A stretch of 64,000 bases of DNA from Caulochytrium protostelioides (GCA_003615045.1 ML014125.1:62001-126000); one strand, 5' to 3'. Positions 20,336-31,318 are shown, numbered from the stretch's first letter. Program-made: numbers and translations. The notes: generated from the sequence alone by a model not told the origin.

Positions 20336-21077
20336 CGTGAGAGCCACGCGGCACGCGGATCTGGGCCGGAAGCAGAAGGTGCAGGTGCAGGCGCAGCAAA
20401 CCATGCAGTTGGGAAGCCCGGCGCAGCACGATGTGACCGTATGAGAAGCCGCCAGGCGAATGGATGAACAATAAAACAAATATGGCGATGGGCCGTGGAA
20501 GACTGGGCCGTGGAGGGCTAGGCCGTGGCAAGTCGAGAGGGGGCTGGGCTGCGGACACAGGCTGCGGAAAGAAACAACAACGACGGCGCAGAAGCGCGGG
20601 ATCGCTGGAGTTTCGGGGCAAGGAGGGCGATCCGCCCTGCGGGACCCAGCGTGCGTTGCTGCGAACGGAGCATATCGCGAACGATCGGTATGTCGTTGTG
20701 ATGGCACGTGGATCAGTCATACCGGCGATCCCGAGTTCTCCCGGGCTCTGTTGGCCTCGGCAGAATTCCCCGCTTCTCGCACATCTCGGTGGCCGCCCGG
20801 GGGCACCAGCAGTCGCTGGCCGCCGCTGCGGCTAATTCCGGGGGTCCCCCACCCCGATGCCAATCTCCCACACACACGACGACAAGGAACGACACAAAGC
20901 ATCCACGGCACCGCATCGCTTCTTCAGTGATTCAGCGATCGTCGTATGGGCGCTCAAGCAACAACCCCGGAAAGGGCATCGTCTTGGCTTCTGAATACTA
21001 TAGAGTTATGGATCGATGTCGACGCCGCTACGTTTCCACTCTCGCTCTCGGATTCGCGCTCCCGGAACGCTGGGCCT
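20336..21077. other. Intergenic: HMG-CoA lyase promoter / CHS5 3' flank
   Basis: There is no supportable gene. The lyase frame stays open to 20707 but looks like leader sequence. The rest has no conserved frame. Confidence 0.4.
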
Positions 21078-21854
21078 CTATTGGCTGACGTAGAACGAGT
21101 GCGCCGGTTGGATCTTGTTCTGGGCCTCGCAGACGCGGAGGAATTCGGGCGAGACGACGGGGATGTTCCACTCGACGGCCTTCTCGTACTTGGGTCCCCG
21201 CGGAATCGTGCACACGAGATGCGTGTTTTCAATCGTGAACTCGTCCGTATACGACCCGCCGACGCGCTCCAGCAGGTCCACGAGCGCATCGACCTCGCTT
21301 TCGTTCGTGAAGGGCCCGAACGACGGGCACAGCCCGGTCAGGTTGTCCATGGCATGCGTGCGGCACTCGATGTGGTTGGACGTGAGGTGGCCCGCGGAGG
21401 TCCGCACGACCAGCCAGATCTCGTAGTTCTGGTTGATGTCGAGCCCCGAGAGCTTGCAGAACGTGGCCGTCGGTGGGACCTGGATCGAGAGCTTCATGGC
21501 GTTGCGGTAGATGTCGATGCCGCGGACCTCGGCGGTGCTCATCGCGAGCGCTGGCCACTGCACCGTGATCGAGGTCTGCGTCACGTGCTTCACCGCGATG
21601 TGCGGCGGCTGCGGCGGCGTCGAGAATTCCTCGAAGATGGCGTCCTCAAGCTGGAGAAATTCGTCGCGCTGCTGCCGCTCCTGCTCCTCGTTGCGCTCGA
21701 TCGTCAGATTCACAATCGACCCCGTCGCGACGCCGTCCGGCAGGATGGTCGCCGGGAACTCGATGAGGTGGTGGTCGGGCGACAGCAGAATCGCCATCCC
21801 GGCATCGAGCTTGCCCACCGTGAACTGCACGGATGTCACCTCATGTTCGGTCAT
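21078..21854 (-). CDS. CHS5: Exomer scaffold Chs5 (FN3-BRCT)
   Basis: Chs5 is the scaffold of the exomer coat at the trans-Golgi that exports chitin synthase and other cargo in fungi. The frame is 258 residues from the ATG at 21854 (MTEHEVTSVQFTVGKLDAGM). The N-terminal dimer region matches yeast Chs5 closely (TVGKLDA, DHHLIEFPATILPDGVATGS, then IERNEEQERQQRDEF). A fibronectin type III domain follows (IAVKHVTQTSITVQWPAL ... YEIWLVVRTSAGHLTS, about 75-160). A BRCT domain then runs from about 170 to the end (CPSFGPFTNESEVDALVDLL ... IPIVSPEFLRVCEAQNKI). The protein stops right after the BRCT fold, lacking the long acidic/Lys-rich tail of yeast Chs5 (about 670 residues). No intron donor was found near the end that would extend it. 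Confidence 0.93.
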   Translation of the reverse strand: MTEHEVTSVQFTVGKLDAGMAILLSPDHHLIEFPATILPDGVATGSIVNLTIERNEEQERQQRDEFLQLEDAIFEEFSTPPQPPHIAVKHVTQTSITVQWPALAMSTAEVRGIDIYRNAMKLSIQVPPTATFCKLSGLDINQNYEIWLVVRTSAGHLTSNHIECRTHAMDNLTGLCPSFGPFTNESEVDALVDLLERVGGSYTDEFTIENTHLVCTIPRGPKYEKAVEWNIPVVSPEFLRVCEAQNKIQPAHSFYVSQ

Positions 21855-23477
21855 GGTGACGCGGATGACGGCGCCCGGTCCACGGCGGACGAGAGCGACC
21901 ACGTGGAGTATGGGGCCACGAAGGGTGAAGAAAACGCAGGCCCACGGGGGCTGCAGGGACGAGGCCAGGAGGAAGCAGCCGGCTGCAGAGGGGGGTTACT
22001 CGTCAGCGTGAGCGCGGGCCACGAGGCGCAGCACGCGATCGAGGCGAGCCGGCGATCGGGTCCAGCAATGTCAAAGCGAGCGAGACAGGGGTATGCCGTA
22101 AATCGACAATCGACAGCGGTTCAACGATCAGCGAGGCAGAGATGGGGGGGCTAGGACTCTCGAGTGATCTGTCGGAGATAGCGAAGGCGCGGCGGGGGCG
22201 CGAGGTCGGCGATGAGGCATGCGCTCGTACTCGCGCGTATTCGCGCGTACTCAGTGACCGCTTGCATGTGATCACCCGTACCAGTATACGGTCGGCCATG
22301 ACACCGCCGTTTGCTGCAGCATGTGTTAGGATCCGTTGCAAGCTTCGACCACGTGCTGGGCGGGCCGTGCTGGCTCGTCCGCCGCCGCCGCCGCCAAGGC
22401 CCTGGGTGGTCCGGCGGCCGTGGCGCTCTCGCGGCGTGCGAGGGCGGTGGCCATGGCGGCGGCCCGGGGGGCCCGGGCCCGTGTGGCGTTTTGCCGCCGT
22501 TTTGCAGCCGCGCCTTTCCTGCCACCGACGCGCGGCGCATGCTTCACTTCGAACACCGATGCCGATCCCCCATCAATGGCGCGAAGCATCATGGGAGTAG
22601 ACGCATCAGTGCCGCGTCTGTTGCCCAAGACCCTTCGTAGACGCATCATAAATGGGCGAATGAACCGATGAATGACTCATTCCGGGACACGCGGCAAGGC
22701 GTCGATGCGGAGATTCCATCGGCCCATCGACGGCCTTCTGTGGTTGCTGACGAGATCGGATGTCGGATGACGCTGATGGCTTCGATGTCGTGCCACCAAG
22801 GTTTCCGAAAGGGATGCCTCCTGCTAACGCATGCGACGCGACAGAGGGCCAAAGAGATTCCATAGTCGCGCTAACTACAGACGCTGCGCGCAAAAGCTGC
22901 GCAATGTCGTAGCGCATCCGGTCGAGGGACCGAAGGGGCGCAGTCGGGGACGGGCGCGACGCGCCGGCGCCGGAGTGGCCGCCGCCGCCGCCGCCGCCAA
23001 GCCGCGCGGCGCTCGAGCCAGCGGCTGCGGAGATGCGCGAGCGAGCGGCGTCCAGGCAGGCCAGATCATACCGGGCCGCGCCAGGCTGCCGGCACCCGTC
23101 ACCGTCGTCGCCGCGGCCGCCATGGCGCCGTCGGGCTCGGCGGGATCTTGAGCGCGCCTGCGGCTTCCGGGGTGCGGGGGCACCTGCCGCGGCACCGTGC
23201 TGTGGCTCGCAGGTCGGGTCGCTGCCACGTGCCGCCGTCGGCGTCACCCGAGGCTCAGACGCGCCCACGCCGTCCGGCTTCCCGTCGCGCCCACGCCGCT
23301 GTCCCACGGGCCGCTGCTCCCGGGCTTCCCATCGACCCCGTCCCGACGGCGACCTTTGCGCGCGCCTGCTTTCGGCGTATGATCTGCGCGGTCGCCGCGC
23401 CTCTCTGAGCGGCCGGGCCTCCGGTCGGACCGGCGCCGCGAACATTCGCTCGACGCCGTCCGCGTGCCGCCGGCGCC
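21855..23477. other. Intergenic, divergent promoter region CHS5 / TBC gene
   Basis: About 1.6 kb of mostly GC-rich DNA with CGCGTA-rich and GCC-run segments. I see no gene. Long Arg/Ala-rich frames on both strands here look like composition shadows. Confidence 0.45.
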
Positions 23478-26400
23478 ATGTGGATTGCTCCGTGCGATGT
23501 GGCCGACGCGCCGCCGACGCCGGCATGGCAGGACCGCGCCGGCAATGCGCTCTTTACGCTGCAGACCCGCGCCGACCACATCGCCAAGCAGACGCGGCCC
23601 GGCGGCGGCATGCGCTCCCTCTTTGGCTTCACCATGCGGTCCGGCAGCAGCAGCACCAGCGGCAGCGGGCAGAACGGACGGTCGCCGGCGGCTGCGGCGG
23701 CTACGGCGGCGACGGCGGGCTCCGCGCATGCCGCGGCGCCGCGCGGCCGCCACCCGGGCAAAGCCGAGCGCGACGGCGTCGATTTCACGCACCGCATCGT
23801 GCTGCGCGTCGTCGCGCACCGCACGCTCTACATCGTCGCGACCAGCCACGACTTTGCGGAGATCCGGCAGCACTGGAACTGGGTCGAGCAGCATGCGATG
23901 CGGCAGGTCCCGATCCCCGTGATGACGGCGTATGCGGTGGCGTCGGCGTCGGCGGCAGCGTCGGCCGCCAGCACGGCCTCGCTGGGCGCCGCCGCGCCGC
24001 GGCCGCTCGTCGCGGGCGTGCCCGTCTCCACCGAGGCCATCGGCTTGCGGCTGCTGGCGCAGTTCGAGGAGCTCGCGGCGCGCGAGTCGTCGGCCAACGA
24101 CCCGGTCGCCGTGCAGCTCCGCCAGCTCCAGGAGGAAGCCGGGCTGCTGTTCCCGGCGCTCGCCAACCCCGACGACGACGTGCTGCTCGCGTGCCTGCCG
24201 GTGACGGCGTGGGTCGGCGCCGCCCGGACCGCCTGTCGCGGCCACCTCTACCTGTCCCAGCAGCACGTAGGCTTTGCGAGTGAGCACGACGGCGTGCCCG
24301 CCGCCTCCGTCGCTGCCGCCGCCGCAGCTGCGGCTCATCCTGCGGCCACCGGCCCTCCCCCGGCGTCCAGTCCGGCCCCCACGACCGCCAGCGCGGGATC
24401 CCCGTCACGGTCGCCGACGGCATCGCCCACGCTGGGCGAGAAGCAGTCGCTCACGGCCCGTCACGGCCCGCAGGCGAACGCCGCGACACTGCCGCTGTCG
24501 CTGCCAAGGCCGGTGGTCAGCTGGGTCCTCACCTTGCGGAGTATCACGCGGCTGGAGCTGCAGCCGTCCCAGCGGCTCCTCGCCGGCCACGACGACATCA
24601 CCCTCGCCGCCGGCGAGGCGGCAACGTACACGTTCTCGCCGGCCGCTGACGTCGACGACGTCTACCGCGCGCTCTCGCACCTCATCGATATCGCGATGCT
24701 CATCTTGGTCCGCGGCGCCGAGAACAGCTTCACCGCCGCCGCCGTCGTCTTCCATGCCCCAGCCAACGGCACCGGCGACCTGTCCACCACCCACAGCCGC
24801 GCGCGGCGCATGCTCCACAAGCCGCGGGATGCCGGCCGGTCCGACCCGCGGCTGCGCGCCGACCTCGCTGATCTGGATCTCACTGACGCGCTGTTCGCGC
24901 CGTCCCCGAGCGAGTCCGATACCGAGACGCCTGCGGCGCACCCGACGCTGGCCACCCCGGACGCCGAGCCCACGGAGCCGCGGTCGCACCACGGCGGAGG
25001 CGGTCGCCTCGTGCCGCGGCTGGACCGCGCCGCGCACGGCCGCCGCGTCCGCGACTACGCCACCGTCCCGCTCGCCGCCGTCGAGACCATGGGCCAGCTC
25101 GAGGCCGAGTACCGCCACGTCGCCTTTCGCAGCCGCTTCCGGCTCCCGCCAGACGCGAAGCTCGATGCGGCGCTGCCGTGCGTGTTCTGCCTCGTGCAGC
25201 GGCCCGTGGCGGGCGCCGGACCGTCGGCCACGACGAACGGCGCCGCATCAACGACCCCCGCGACGCCGTCGGCTTCGGCAGCGGCACCGCAAGGCGTTGC
25301 ACGGGCGTTTCCGTATGCGGGGACCTTGTTCTTTAGCGGGAGACATGTGACCTTCGTGGCGACGGCGGCGGCGCCCGAGACCGGCGCGCCGTCGCCCGTG
25401 CAGACCGAGACCCGGGCCGCGCAGACGCTCGCGCAGCTGCTGCCGCAGCGCCCGGCCGGCGCGAGCGACGACCCGCTAGTCATGTTTGTGCTGCCGTACG
25501 CGCAGATTGTGTCGGTCAAGAAGCAGCCGCCGACCTCGGGGCCGCTCGGCGTCGCCTCGTTCAGCCTGAGCGGCCACCTGATGCTCACAACGAAGCACCG
25601 CCGCGATTTCTGGCTCGCGTTTAGCGCCACGCCGGCCAAGGACGAGGCCGCCGAGCGCGTGCTTGCGGGTCTGCGCCGCGCGGGGTGGCGTATGGAGGAA
25701 GAGGTCCGCTTCGGCCAGGCCTCGCCCGGCCCGCCGCCGTCGGCAGCGTCGGCGGCGATGCCGTCCCTGCTCACTTCCGCCTCAACCCGCCATGGGCTGT
25801 CGGCGACACCGTCCCCGCTGCCACTGGTCGGCAGCGCCGGCGGCGGCGGCGGGCCGCTGTCCTCGGCGCTGTCGTCGCCGTCGCCCCTGCGCTACCACGG
25901 CCATGCCTCCGACCTCGCGACGCCCGCGCTGGAGACCGGCCTGAGCGCGGCGTCGCTCATGGGCAGTGAGCTCACGCCGACGGGCTCTTCCTACTTCCCG
26001 GCGGCGTCGTTGCCGGGCGTGCGGCCGCACCGGCGCGACATCGACGCGACGGACAACGCTAGCGGCCCGACCAGCCCGGACGGCAGCCGCATGGGCCCGC
26101 CATTGCCAGACCCGACGACGACGATTCTGACCGAGGGCCTCTTGAAGTCCCATGAGCGGCAGCAGTACGGTGCCTTGCGCGCCCTCTCGCCGCGGGACCT
26201 CCGCCGCCGTAATGCGTGGACGCACTATTTTGCCGTGTATGGCCAGGACGTCAGTTTCATCAAGGACTACCCGCGGCTGCGGCAGCTGATCATCGACACG
26301 CTCGGCGTGCCGCGGACGTACCGCGGCGACTTCTGGCTCGCGACGTCGGGTGCGTGGTTCGAGCGGCCGCAACCGGAGATGTATCCGCAGCTTGTGGCGC

Positions 26401-29072
26401 GGTATGCTGACCGCCCGAACGAGTACACGGCCGAGATCGACAAGGATATCCATCGCTCGCTGCCGAGTGTGGCGGCGTTCCACACGCCGACGGGACATGC
26501 TGCCCTGCGCCGCGTGCTGACGTGCTACTCGTGGCGCAACCCGGGCGTCGGGTACGCCCAAGCCCTCAACCTTGTCGCAGCGACCCTGCTACTCTACCTC
26601 AAGGAAGCCGATGCTTTCTGGCTGCTCTGCATCATTGTCGAGCGCCTCCTGCCCGACCACTATACCAAGACAATGCTGGGCTCGGTCGTCGACCAGAAAG
26701 CCTTTGAGCATCTTGTGGGCATGCTGATGCCCGCGCTTAAGGCGCATCTGGATGCGTGCCACATCGATCTTGGCATGCATACCTTCTCGTGGTTCGTCTG
26801 CTTGTTCCTAACGGCGCTGCCGACCGACGTCGCCGCTGTGGCGCTCGACGGCTTTTTCCTCGACGGCCAGCCGTTCCTCTTCTGGTTGGCGCTCGGCGTG
26901 CTGCAGGCCAACGAGGAGCAGCTCATGCACCGCCATCTGGACGACGAGCGCTTCCTCTCGATCCTCACCAAATACTTTCAGCAGCTCGCCCCGCCGCCAT
27001 CGTCGTCGTCCGTGGCGTCTCCGCAGGATGGTCCCGCGACACTGCCGGCCGCCGCGGCGTCGCCGCGCCTGAGCCCCGGCGCCGCGCCGCTGCGCTCGCC
27101 GCCTCCGATCCCGACCGCCGCGACGCCCAACCAGAGCGTCCCGCCGCCGTACGTGGCCCAGTGGATGCGTCTGCTCGCGCTTGCTTATTCGCTCGCGGGC
27201 ACCGTGACCGCCGAGCTCATTCTGTATCTCCAGCGACAGGCTCGGCTCGCCGTGATCCACGGCATGGAGGCCGCCTCGCGTCTCTCCCAGGTCCGCGATC
27301 TCGCCGGCCAAGTGACCCTGACCGCGCGCGAGATCGGCATCGTCTACGACGAGCTGCGCCGCCTCGACTTTATGCAGGAAGTCCGGCGGCACGGCCGCAC
27401 GACGGCCCCGGGCGCCCTCGGGCCCACGACGGGTCCCGCGGCGGCGGCGGCAGCGGCGGCGGCCACCGACCGCGTCCAGATGGCGGAGCTTACGGCGTAC
27501 TTTGAAGCCCGCGGCGCGTGGGGCATTGCCCGCCGCCGCCGCGGCGCCCGCCCGCGGCCCGACCGCCGCGCCTCGTTCTCGCCGTACCGCGATGCGGACG
27601 CCGTGAGCATTCGGTCGATGGACTCGCTCTCGGTGGCATCGTTGCGCGGCGTCGGGCGCCACGGCGGCCGGCCCAGGCGCGTGACGGAAGTCTCTGAAAC
27701 CAAATCGCTGGGGCTCCGTGAGTTCCGCGACGTGCTGTATCGCTTGACGCCATGGAAGCTCGGCACCTATCGGCCTGTGGGCGGCGGCGGCGCATCCTCA
27801 TCAGCATTTGCGGCGAGCGCCGCGATGTCGTTGACGAGCGGGTCGATGCCGACGGTCACGGGCACACCGCCCATGCTGTCGATTCCAGGCAGCCACGCGC
27901 GGCTCCCGTATGCCGGCGGGACACCCGGCATCCTCTCCGCCTCGCCGTCAATCGGATCGCTCGGTCGACTGAGCAGCACCGCCTCTTGGCTGCGCGGCAG
28001 TACGCTCGGCGACGACGACGAGACGACGGTGGCCCATCCATTCGCACCGAACGGCGCCGGCGAGCGCGAACAGGTCGTCGTGTCGCTGGCCGATCGCATC
28101 TACTGCTACTGTCGCTTCCATTACGACTTCATGAAGCGCAACCAGCGCGCCGCGGCCGAGCAGCACAGCGCCACCGCCGCGGCGGCCGCCGCAAGTCTGG
28201 CCGGCGGCGGCGGCGTTCTTGATGATGACGAAGGCCTGAACAGTCTCGTCGATGTGGCGGACGATGACGATGACGCGAGCAGCAGCACCAGCGAGAGCGA
28301 TGACGGCGATGGCGACGGCGGGCTGTCGGCGTCCGGTGCGGTGTCCGTCGCGGGCGGCCGTCACGGGAGCTCGGGCCCGAAGGGCATCGTGGACTTGTCA
28401 ACGATGGTGCATCTGATGGACCTCATCATGAAGCAGAACATGAACGCGCGGATCCGGTTCTTTTTCGATCTGCACGACGTCGACGGCGACGGCGTCCTCG
28501 ACGGCCGCGAGCTGAAGAGCGTCATGGACAGCCTGCTCGAGCTGTTCGAGCACGGCGCCGCGCTTGGCCAAGCCACCGAAAGCGATCCATACCACCGCTC
28601 CATCAGCCAGTTCCTCGCGACGGCGCTCACCATGGGCAGCGGTGGGCATCCTGCCGGTCGGCCGAGCGACCGCGAGACGGCGACGGCGGGGACCACAACG
28701 GCGCAGACGACGCCATCGTCCCAGCAGAACGCCGGATTTCTGCACCCGCGGTCGGTCAGCACCTCTGAAAGCCGTCCCTACGGGACCCTTGGTGGTGGCG
28801 GCGGCGGCGCGGGTGCCATGAACGGCGGCCACAGTCCCGGCGGCCACGGCCACGGCGCGTCGGGCCTTGCGCGGTTCGCGCTCGACTTTAACGGGTTCCT
28901 CCTCGCGATGCTGAGTCAGACACGATTCGTGCAGTTCTTTGACTCGGTGTGGACCCTGACGCGGACGCCGGTCGACGCGGCGTCCGCCGAGGCCGATCCG
29001 ACGGGCGCCGAGACCCACCGCATCGCCCTCACGCTCTCGGCGGCGCCGGCGCCCGATGCGGCCTTCGTGTAG
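23478..29072 (+). CDS. GRAM-TBC-EF-hand Rab GTPase-activating protein (TBC1D8/9-like)
   Basis: A predicted Rab-GAP acting in membrane traffic. The frame is intronless, 1864 residues, against roughly 1100-1260 for animal TBC1D8/9. The N terminus MWIAPCDVADA ... AGNALFTLQTR matches the MWVxPEEV start of TBC1D9. Two GRAM-like regions lie at about 230-405 and 545-740 (FRLPPDAKLD ... AGTLFFSGRHVTFVA). The TBC domain is at about 945-1155, with GDFWLATSGAWF, the arginine-finger motif IDKDIHRSLP, the glutamine finger in GYAQALNLVAATLLLY, and CIIVERLLPDHYTKTMLGSV. An EF-hand near 1660-1690 has the loop DVDGDGVLDGRE with all calcium ligands. Long Ala/Pro/Gly inserts separate the domains. Fungal Gyp2/Mdr1 shares the GRAM-TBC part. 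The substrate Rab is not predictable. Confidence 0.93.
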   Translation: MWIAPCDVADAPPTPAWQDRAGNALFTLQTRADHIAKQTRPGGGMRSLFGFTMRSGSSSTSGSGQNGRSPAAAAATAATAGSAHAAAPRGRHPGKAERDGVDFTHRIVLRVVAHRTLYIVATSHDFAEIRQHWNWVEQHAMRQVPIPVMTAYAVASASAAASAASTASLGAAAPRPLVAGVPVSTEAIGLRLLAQFEELAARESSANDPVAVQLRQLQEEAGLLFPALANPDDDVLLACLPVTAWVGAARTACRGHLYLSQQHVGFASEHDGVPAASVAAAAAAAAHPAATGPPPASSPAPTTASAGSPSRSPTASPTLGEKQSLTARHGPQANAATLPLSLPRPVVSWVLTLRSITRLELQPSQRLLAGHDDITLAAGEAATYTFSPAADVDDVYRALSHLIDIAMLILVRGAENSFTAAAVVFHAPANGTGDLSTTHSRARRMLHKPRDAGRSDPRLRADLADLDLTDALFAPSPSESDTETPAAHPTLATPDAEPTEPRSHHGGGGRLVPRLDRAAHGRRVRDYATVPLAAVETMGQLEAEYRHVAFRSRFRLPPDAKLDAALPCVFCLVQRPVAGAGPSATTNGAASTTPATPSASAAAPQGVARAFPYAGTLFFSGRHVTFVATAAAPETGAPSPVQTETRAAQTLAQLLPQRPAGASDDPLVMFVLPYAQIVSVKKQPPTSGPLGVASFSLSGHLMLTTKHRRDFWLAFSATPAKDEAAERVLAGLRRAGWRMEEEVRFGQASPGPPPSAASAAMPSLLTSASTRHGLSATPSPLPLVGSAGGGGGPLSSALSSPSPLRYHGHASDLATPALETGLSAASLMGSELTPTGSSYFPAASLPGVRPHRRDIDATDNASGPTSPDGSRMGPPLPDPTTTILTEGLLKSHERQQYGALRALSPRDLRRRNAWTHYFAVYGQDVSFIKDYPRLRQLIIDTLGVPRTYRGDFWLATSGAWFERPQPEMYPQLVARYADRPNEYTAEIDKDIHRSLPSVAAFHTPTGHAALRRVLTCYSWRNPGVGYAQALNLVAATLLLYLKEADAFWLLCIIVERLLPDHYTKTMLGSVVDQKAFEHLVGMLMPALKAHLDACHIDLGMHTFSWFVCLFLTALPTDVAAVALDGFFLDGQPFLFWLALGVLQANEEQLMHRHLDDERFLSILTKYFQQLAPPPSSSSVASPQDGPATLPAAAASPRLSPGAAPLRSPPPIPTAATPNQSVPPPYVAQWMRLLALAYSLAGTVTAELILYLQRQARLAVIHGMEAASRLSQVRDLAGQVTLTAREIGIVYDELRRLDFMQEVRRHGRTTAPGALGPTTGPAAAAAAAAATDRVQMAELTAYFEARGAWGIARRRRGARPRPDRRASFSPYRDADAVSIRSMDSLSVASLRGVGRHGGRPRRVTEVSETKSLGLREFRDVLYRLTPWKLGTYRPVGGGGASSSAFAASAAMSLTSGSMPTVTGTPPMLSIPGSHARLPYAGGTPGILSASPSIGSLGRLSSTASWLRGSTLGDDDETTVAHPFAPNGAGEREQVVVSLADRIYCYCRFHYDFMKRNQRAAAEQHSATAAAAAASLAGGGGVLDDDEGLNSLVDVADDDDDASSSTSESDDGDGDGGLSASGAVSVAGGRHGSSGPKGIVDLSTMVHLMDLIMKQNMNARIRFFFDLHDVDGDGVLDGRELKSVMDSLLELFEHGAALGQATESDPYHRSISQFLATALTMGSGGHPAGRPSDRETATAGTTTAQTTPSSQQNAGFLHPRSVSTSESRPYGTLGGGGGGAGAMNGGHSPGGHGHGASGLARFALDFNGFLLAMLSQTRFVQFFDSVWTLTRTPVDAASAEADPTGAETHRIALTLSAAPAPDAAFV

Positions 29073-29797
29073 CCTTTCGGCGCATCGACATGATGCGAGG
29101 ATCCGCTTCTATGATGAATACACGGTGAGCATGTCTACGGGCTCATGCAGTTTCGTGCTCGCGCGACCAACTTGGTGTGAAGGAGAAGCGCGGGGAGGGG
29201 TGCATCCTCAGGAGGTGGATGAAGGGGAGGGATCGGCATGACGCGTTACCCCGTCCTGGCGAGGGGACCTCTCTCTCTGTTTTTCTTTTCTGTTCTTGCG
29301 CATGGCAAGCTCCCCGGACGCGGCAGCCGCTCTTCCCGTCACGACGTTCGGGTCGCAGGACGCGGGCGGCGGCGGCGGCGGCGGCGGCGTCTGGCAGCAC
29401 CCGCCACGGTCGTTACGCCCGCCGCCGCCGTCGACGCGGCTGCCGCCGTCGCCCAGGGCCCCGCGTCTTATCGACATCAAACACCGGCCGGCCGTTGAAT
29501 GTTTCGTCTACTCGTGCCTACGGGCGACGCGTCGCCAGCGAGGACGACGAAGGCGGTGCTGCTGGCGCCAACGGCGCGTGTGGGGCCGCGTGGCCGTTCG
29601 GATGCGGCGTGGTCGGCCATGGACCCCTGAGGCCCCGCTGCTGTGTGGTGGTGATACGCCTCTCTGTCCCGCGCGCGCGTCTCGGCTCTGATCGGCGCCT
29701 GCGTCCGCTGTCTCCGGTTCCCGACGGCTCTTGGCCTCGCACTGTTTATCGTACCCTCCTCCCGTTCTTCCAAGCGCTACGGCATTCATTGCTCGTG
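29073..29797. other. Intergenic: TBC gene 3' flank / SR gene promoter
   Basis: No gene is seen. A GGC run at about 29368-29392 gives long Gly/Arg open frames that are not credible. T-rich tracts at about 29279-29295 could belong to the TBC gene's 3' end. Confidence 0.4.
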
Positions 29798-31194
29798 ATG
29801 TCCCAGCGCCGCACCTTCTGGGGTATGTGATGGCCTCTGTCCGGCGGCGACGATCGGAGTTTTTCTGCTGCGGCGTGCCCGCGAACCCGCCGGCGCTTAG
29901 GCCGCCCACGGACCCCGGCGAACCCCTATCGCGATGAGAGACGCTCGGTATACTCATCCACACGCTTTCTTGTCGCCTCCCGCCTGACCCGCACGGTCGC
30001 TGCTATCATGGGCGTTTCCTTTTTCTGTGTTGCTGTGTAGGCCACCTGCCGCGGGATATCCGGGAATCGGATATCGAGCGCGAGGCCCGGCACTATGGCC
30101 GGATCACGCATCTGCGGCTCGTGACGGGCTTCGCGTTTGTGGAGTTTAGCGACGAGCGCGAGGCCCGCGACTGTGTGGTCGACATGGACGGCCGCCGCAT
30201 CCTTGGCGAGCGCGTCGTCGTGGAGTATGCAAAGAGCGGCGCCGGCCGCGAGCCGCGCGAGCGCCGCGAGCCGGCGCCACGCACCAACATCCACGTGCGC
30301 TTCCACCGCCTGCCGCCGGGCCTGCGCTGGGTCGAGCTGAAGGAGCTCGTGCGGCCGTACGCGGCGCCACTGTACGCCGACGCGTCGCCGGACGGCACGG
30401 GCGTCGTCCACTTCGCGACACGCGAGGAGGCCGACGCCGTCGTCGCGCAGCTCGACGGCCGCGAGCAGGACGGCGACGTGCTCGCCTGCGAACTCGTCCT
30501 CACGGAGGGCGACCCGATGGCCGATGCGCCGCGCGGCCCGCGGTACCGCCAGGGCGGCAGCGTGCTGGACGACGACGGCCTGGCGGGCCGCCGCGACGAC
30601 CGCCGCCGCGACGGCCGCGACAGCCGCGACGGCCGCGAGATGATGCGCGGCGGCCGCGACCTGGACCGTCGCATGGGCGGCCGCTCCGACGACCGCATGG
30701 GCGGCGGCGGTCGCTACGATGACCGCGACCGCGACCGCAGCCGCATGGACCGCGGCCGCGACCCGTATCGCGACCTCGGCCGCGGGCGCGACGGCGGCCG
30801 CCGCGTCGACCGCTACGGCGACCGCCGCCGCTACGACGACGACCGCGGCTACGACGACCGCATGGACCGCGGCCGCGACCGCAGCCCCGACCGCGGCGCC
30901 GACCGCGGCCGCGACCGCAGCCGTGAGCGCGACCGCGGCCGCGACCGCGACGACGACCGCAGCGACCGCGGCGCGTATGAGGCGCCGCCGGCGCGCCGTG
31001 GCGGCCGCTCGCGTTCCCGCTCGCGCTCACGCTCCCCGCCGTCGCCGCTGGCCGCCTCCATCGCCGACGCCGCCGTCGCCGCGCCGCCGTCGCCCCCGCG
31101 CGCCGGTGAGGGCCACGACGGCCACAGCCGTAGCCACGACCACGGCTCGACATCGCCGCTGGACGCCCGGGACGCGAGGGCGCCGGCCGTTTGA
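29798..31194 (+). CDS. SR-type splicing factor with two RRMs (SRSF4/5/6-like)
   Basis: A nuclear RNA-binding protein for pre-mRNA splicing. Exons are 29798-29822 (25 nt) and 30041-31194, with an intron at 29823-30040 (GTATGT...TGTAG), giving 392 residues. The junction completes the first RRM: MSQRRTFWGHLPRDIRESDI, then ITHLRLVTGFAFVEFSDERE. A second, degenerate RRM (about 88-165; NIHVRFHRLPPGLRWVELKE, ADASPDGTGVVHFATREEAD) matches the pseudo-RRM of SRSF4/5/6. There the usual SWQDLKD heptapeptide reads RWVELKE. The tail (about 185-370) is mainly Arg-Asp and Gly-Arg repeats (DRDRDRSRMDRGRD style), with only a short RSRSRSRSRSPPSP stretch. The nearest yeast-type relative would be S. pombe Srp2. 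Identity is good; target specificity is unknown. Confidence 0.88.
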
Positions 31195-31318
31195 AGCCTG
31201 CTGTCTCAAGTATAAAGATAAAATCACCTTGGCTGGTTGCGCTGCTCCCTGCTCTGTCATGTCGTTGGGCGCTTGCCCGGCCATCAGAGCCAGTGGACCT
31301 CGGCTCGGCTCGGCTCAG

